Assembly: GCA_050248995.1 (NCBI GenBank)
Contig: JBFWRI010000010.1
Location: 1 to 59,308 of the forward strand
Reading direction: 5' to 3'
From: JBFWRI01 sp050248995
Lineage (GTDB): Bacteria; Pseudomonadota; Alphaproteobacteria; JAIXQD01
DNA: 59,308 nt
Made by a program: the position numbers and the translations under genes. The notes beneath the pieces are model-generated. The model did no database searches and was not told the origin of the DNA. It saw only the letters and a list, made by a program, of their open reading frames with translations. Positions 58,390 through 59,308 of this stretch are shown here, in pieces. Positions within the stretch are counted from its first letter, which is position 1. Each line of letters begins with the position of its first letter.

Positions 58390-59308
58390 TCAGCGCATCA
58401 GCGCCTTAATACCTGGCAGCTCTTTACCTTCCAGAAATTCCAGAAATGCACCACCAGCGGTCGAAACGTAGGTCAGGTCGTTAAGGACACCAGCCTGTTG
58501 AATGGCGGCTACCGTATCGCCCCCGCCAGCAATACTTTGCATTTGGCCGCTGCGGGTACGCTCAGCTACCAGTTTGGCGATGGCAAGGGTACCGCCCGCG
58601 AAGGCCGGCTTTTCAAACATTCCCACCGGCCCGTTCCACAGCACTGTGCGGCAATCCCTGATCAGGGCATCAAGGCGCATGACGGTTGCCGGCCCAATGT
58701 CCAAAATCATCATGCCGGATGGGATGTGCAGGCACGGTGCGGCAACACCTTCGCAGTCGGGTGAGGCGGCCACGATCGCGTCATGCGGCAACAATAACTG
58801 GCAGTTATGACCATGGGCCTGCGCCAGGATCTGGCTGGCGGCCGGGATTAGATCCGGCTCGATCAGTGACTTTTGCACATCAATACCCTCTGCCATCAGG
58901 AAGGTATTGGCCATAGCGCCGCCGATGAACAGCACATCGATTTTATCCAGCAGGTTTTCGATCAACGACAGTTTAGTTGAAACTTTTGATCCGCCGATAA
59001 TGGCGGCAGTGGGGCGCGCCAGATTATGCAATGCCGCCCCTAACGTTTCGACTTCTTTCACCAACAGCGGACCGGCCGCATGTGGCAGGTACTCTGTGAT
59101 TGCATCCATACTAGCGTGCGCGCGGTGCGAATTGGCAAAGCAGTCGTTAACGGAGATGTCGCCCAGTTCGGCAAGGGCCTTGGCAAAACCCTTGTCGTTC
59201 TTAGCTTCGCGTGTGTCTAAGCGCAGAATTTCGGTCAACAGAAAGTCTCGCGGCGTTTGCGCGCGGATCGCCGGAGCAATACGCGGTGCAAGAAGGGCAG
59301 GTTCAAAA
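58390..59308 (-). CDS. pgk: Phosphoglycerate kinase (N-terminus beyond window)
   Basis: Pgk transfers phosphate between 1,3-bisphosphoglycerate and ADP in glycolysis and gluconeogenesis. About 305 C-terminal residues are present and the frame stays open to the window edge, so a TTG at 59238 is internal rather than the start. Visible motifs are VNDCFANSHRAHASMDAITE, IIGGSKVSTKLSLIENLLDK, TVLWNGPVGMFEKPAFAGGT and AGGGDTVAAIQQAG. The usual ENLRF block reads EILRLDTREAKNDKGFA, a mild divergence. Confidence 0.95.
   Translation of the reverse strand, partial: FEPALLAPRIAPAIRAQTPRDFLLTEILRLDTREAKNDKGFAKALAELGDISVNDCFANSHRAHASMDAITEYLPHAAGPLLVKEVETLGAALHNLARPTAAIIGGSKVSTKLSLIENLLDKIDVLFIGGAMANTFLMAEGIDVQKSLIEPDLIPAASQILAQAHGHNCQLLLPHDAIVAASPDCEGVAAPCLHIPSGMMILDIGPATVMRLDALIRDCRTVLWNGPVGMFEKPAFAGGTLAIAKLVAERTRSGQMQSIAGGGDTVAAIQQAGVLNDLTYVSTAGGAFLEFLEGKELPGIKALMR

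Overview
The window is chromosomal DNA from an alphaproteobacterium. The evidence is gene order and gene content: yebC-ruvCAB-ybgC-tolQRAB-pal-cpoB-tilS-ftsH, zapA-6S RNA-ygfA, serC-serA, lepB-rnc-era and grpE/dnaK/dnaJ. It also has a CcrM-type GANTC methyltransferase, a DUF4164-like partner of ZapA, a short-form RecX and an IalB-like secreted protein. No ribosomal operon, tRNA or marker that fixes the genus was seen. Coding is dense, mostly on the minus strand, with many stop/start overlaps (ATGA, GTGA, TAATG) that indicate translational coupling.

Layout. Positions 1-1723 look like an accessory patch: one partial and one small membrane-protein gene, then more than 800 bases without a convincing gene. 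That stretch holds several hairpins and a phased array of a 16-base repeat. It abuts a truncated RNase PH gene (rph) that has lost its 3' half; rph lies directly beside grpE with no hrcA between them. Then come grpE, a secreted Cys/His protein, dnaK and dnaJ (chaperone block, 2.2-7.1 kb); small unknowns and a solute-binding protein; era-rnc-lepB; a membrane pseudokinase group (11.2-14.3 kb); a YunG-like pair divergent from a LysR regulator; and serA-serC and ftsH.

From 20.8 to 36.7 kb lies the conserved tilS / Tol-Pal / Ruv / yebC / argS cluster. It is interrupted by genes not normally part of it: a Nudix hydrolase, an HExxH secreted protein, an ATE/GNAT-like protein, a histidine phosphatase and small unknowns. 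Next are ygfA, 6S RNA, a GNAT protein, zapA and its coiled-coil partner. A 72-residue unknown protein follows, with an elaborate GANTC-rich and hairpin-rich leader. Then come a polytopic membrane protein, a ribbon-helix-helix protein, fumC, a HAD phosphatase, ccrM, rlmN, a class A penicillin-binding protein, a SpoU methyltransferase, lysA, an IalB-like protein, rraA, icd, psd-pssA, a class I aldolase, a secreted pseudo-nuclease, recX, rlmD, a thioesterase and the C-terminal part of pgk.

How the genes work together. The window mainly serves the envelope (Tol-Pal, LepB, FtsH, PBP1A, Psd/PssA), genome maintenance (RuvABC, RecX, CcrM), RNA processing and modification (RNase III, Era, TilS, RlmN, RlmD, SpoU), protein folding, and central metabolism (serine, lysine, TCA cycle, glycolysis). 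The points most worth a second look are the phased repeat array beside broken rph, the pseudokinase operon, the structured leaders of pal and of the 72-residue gene, and the catalytically stripped nuclease-like protein. All functional statements rest on motif reading by eye; no database search was run.
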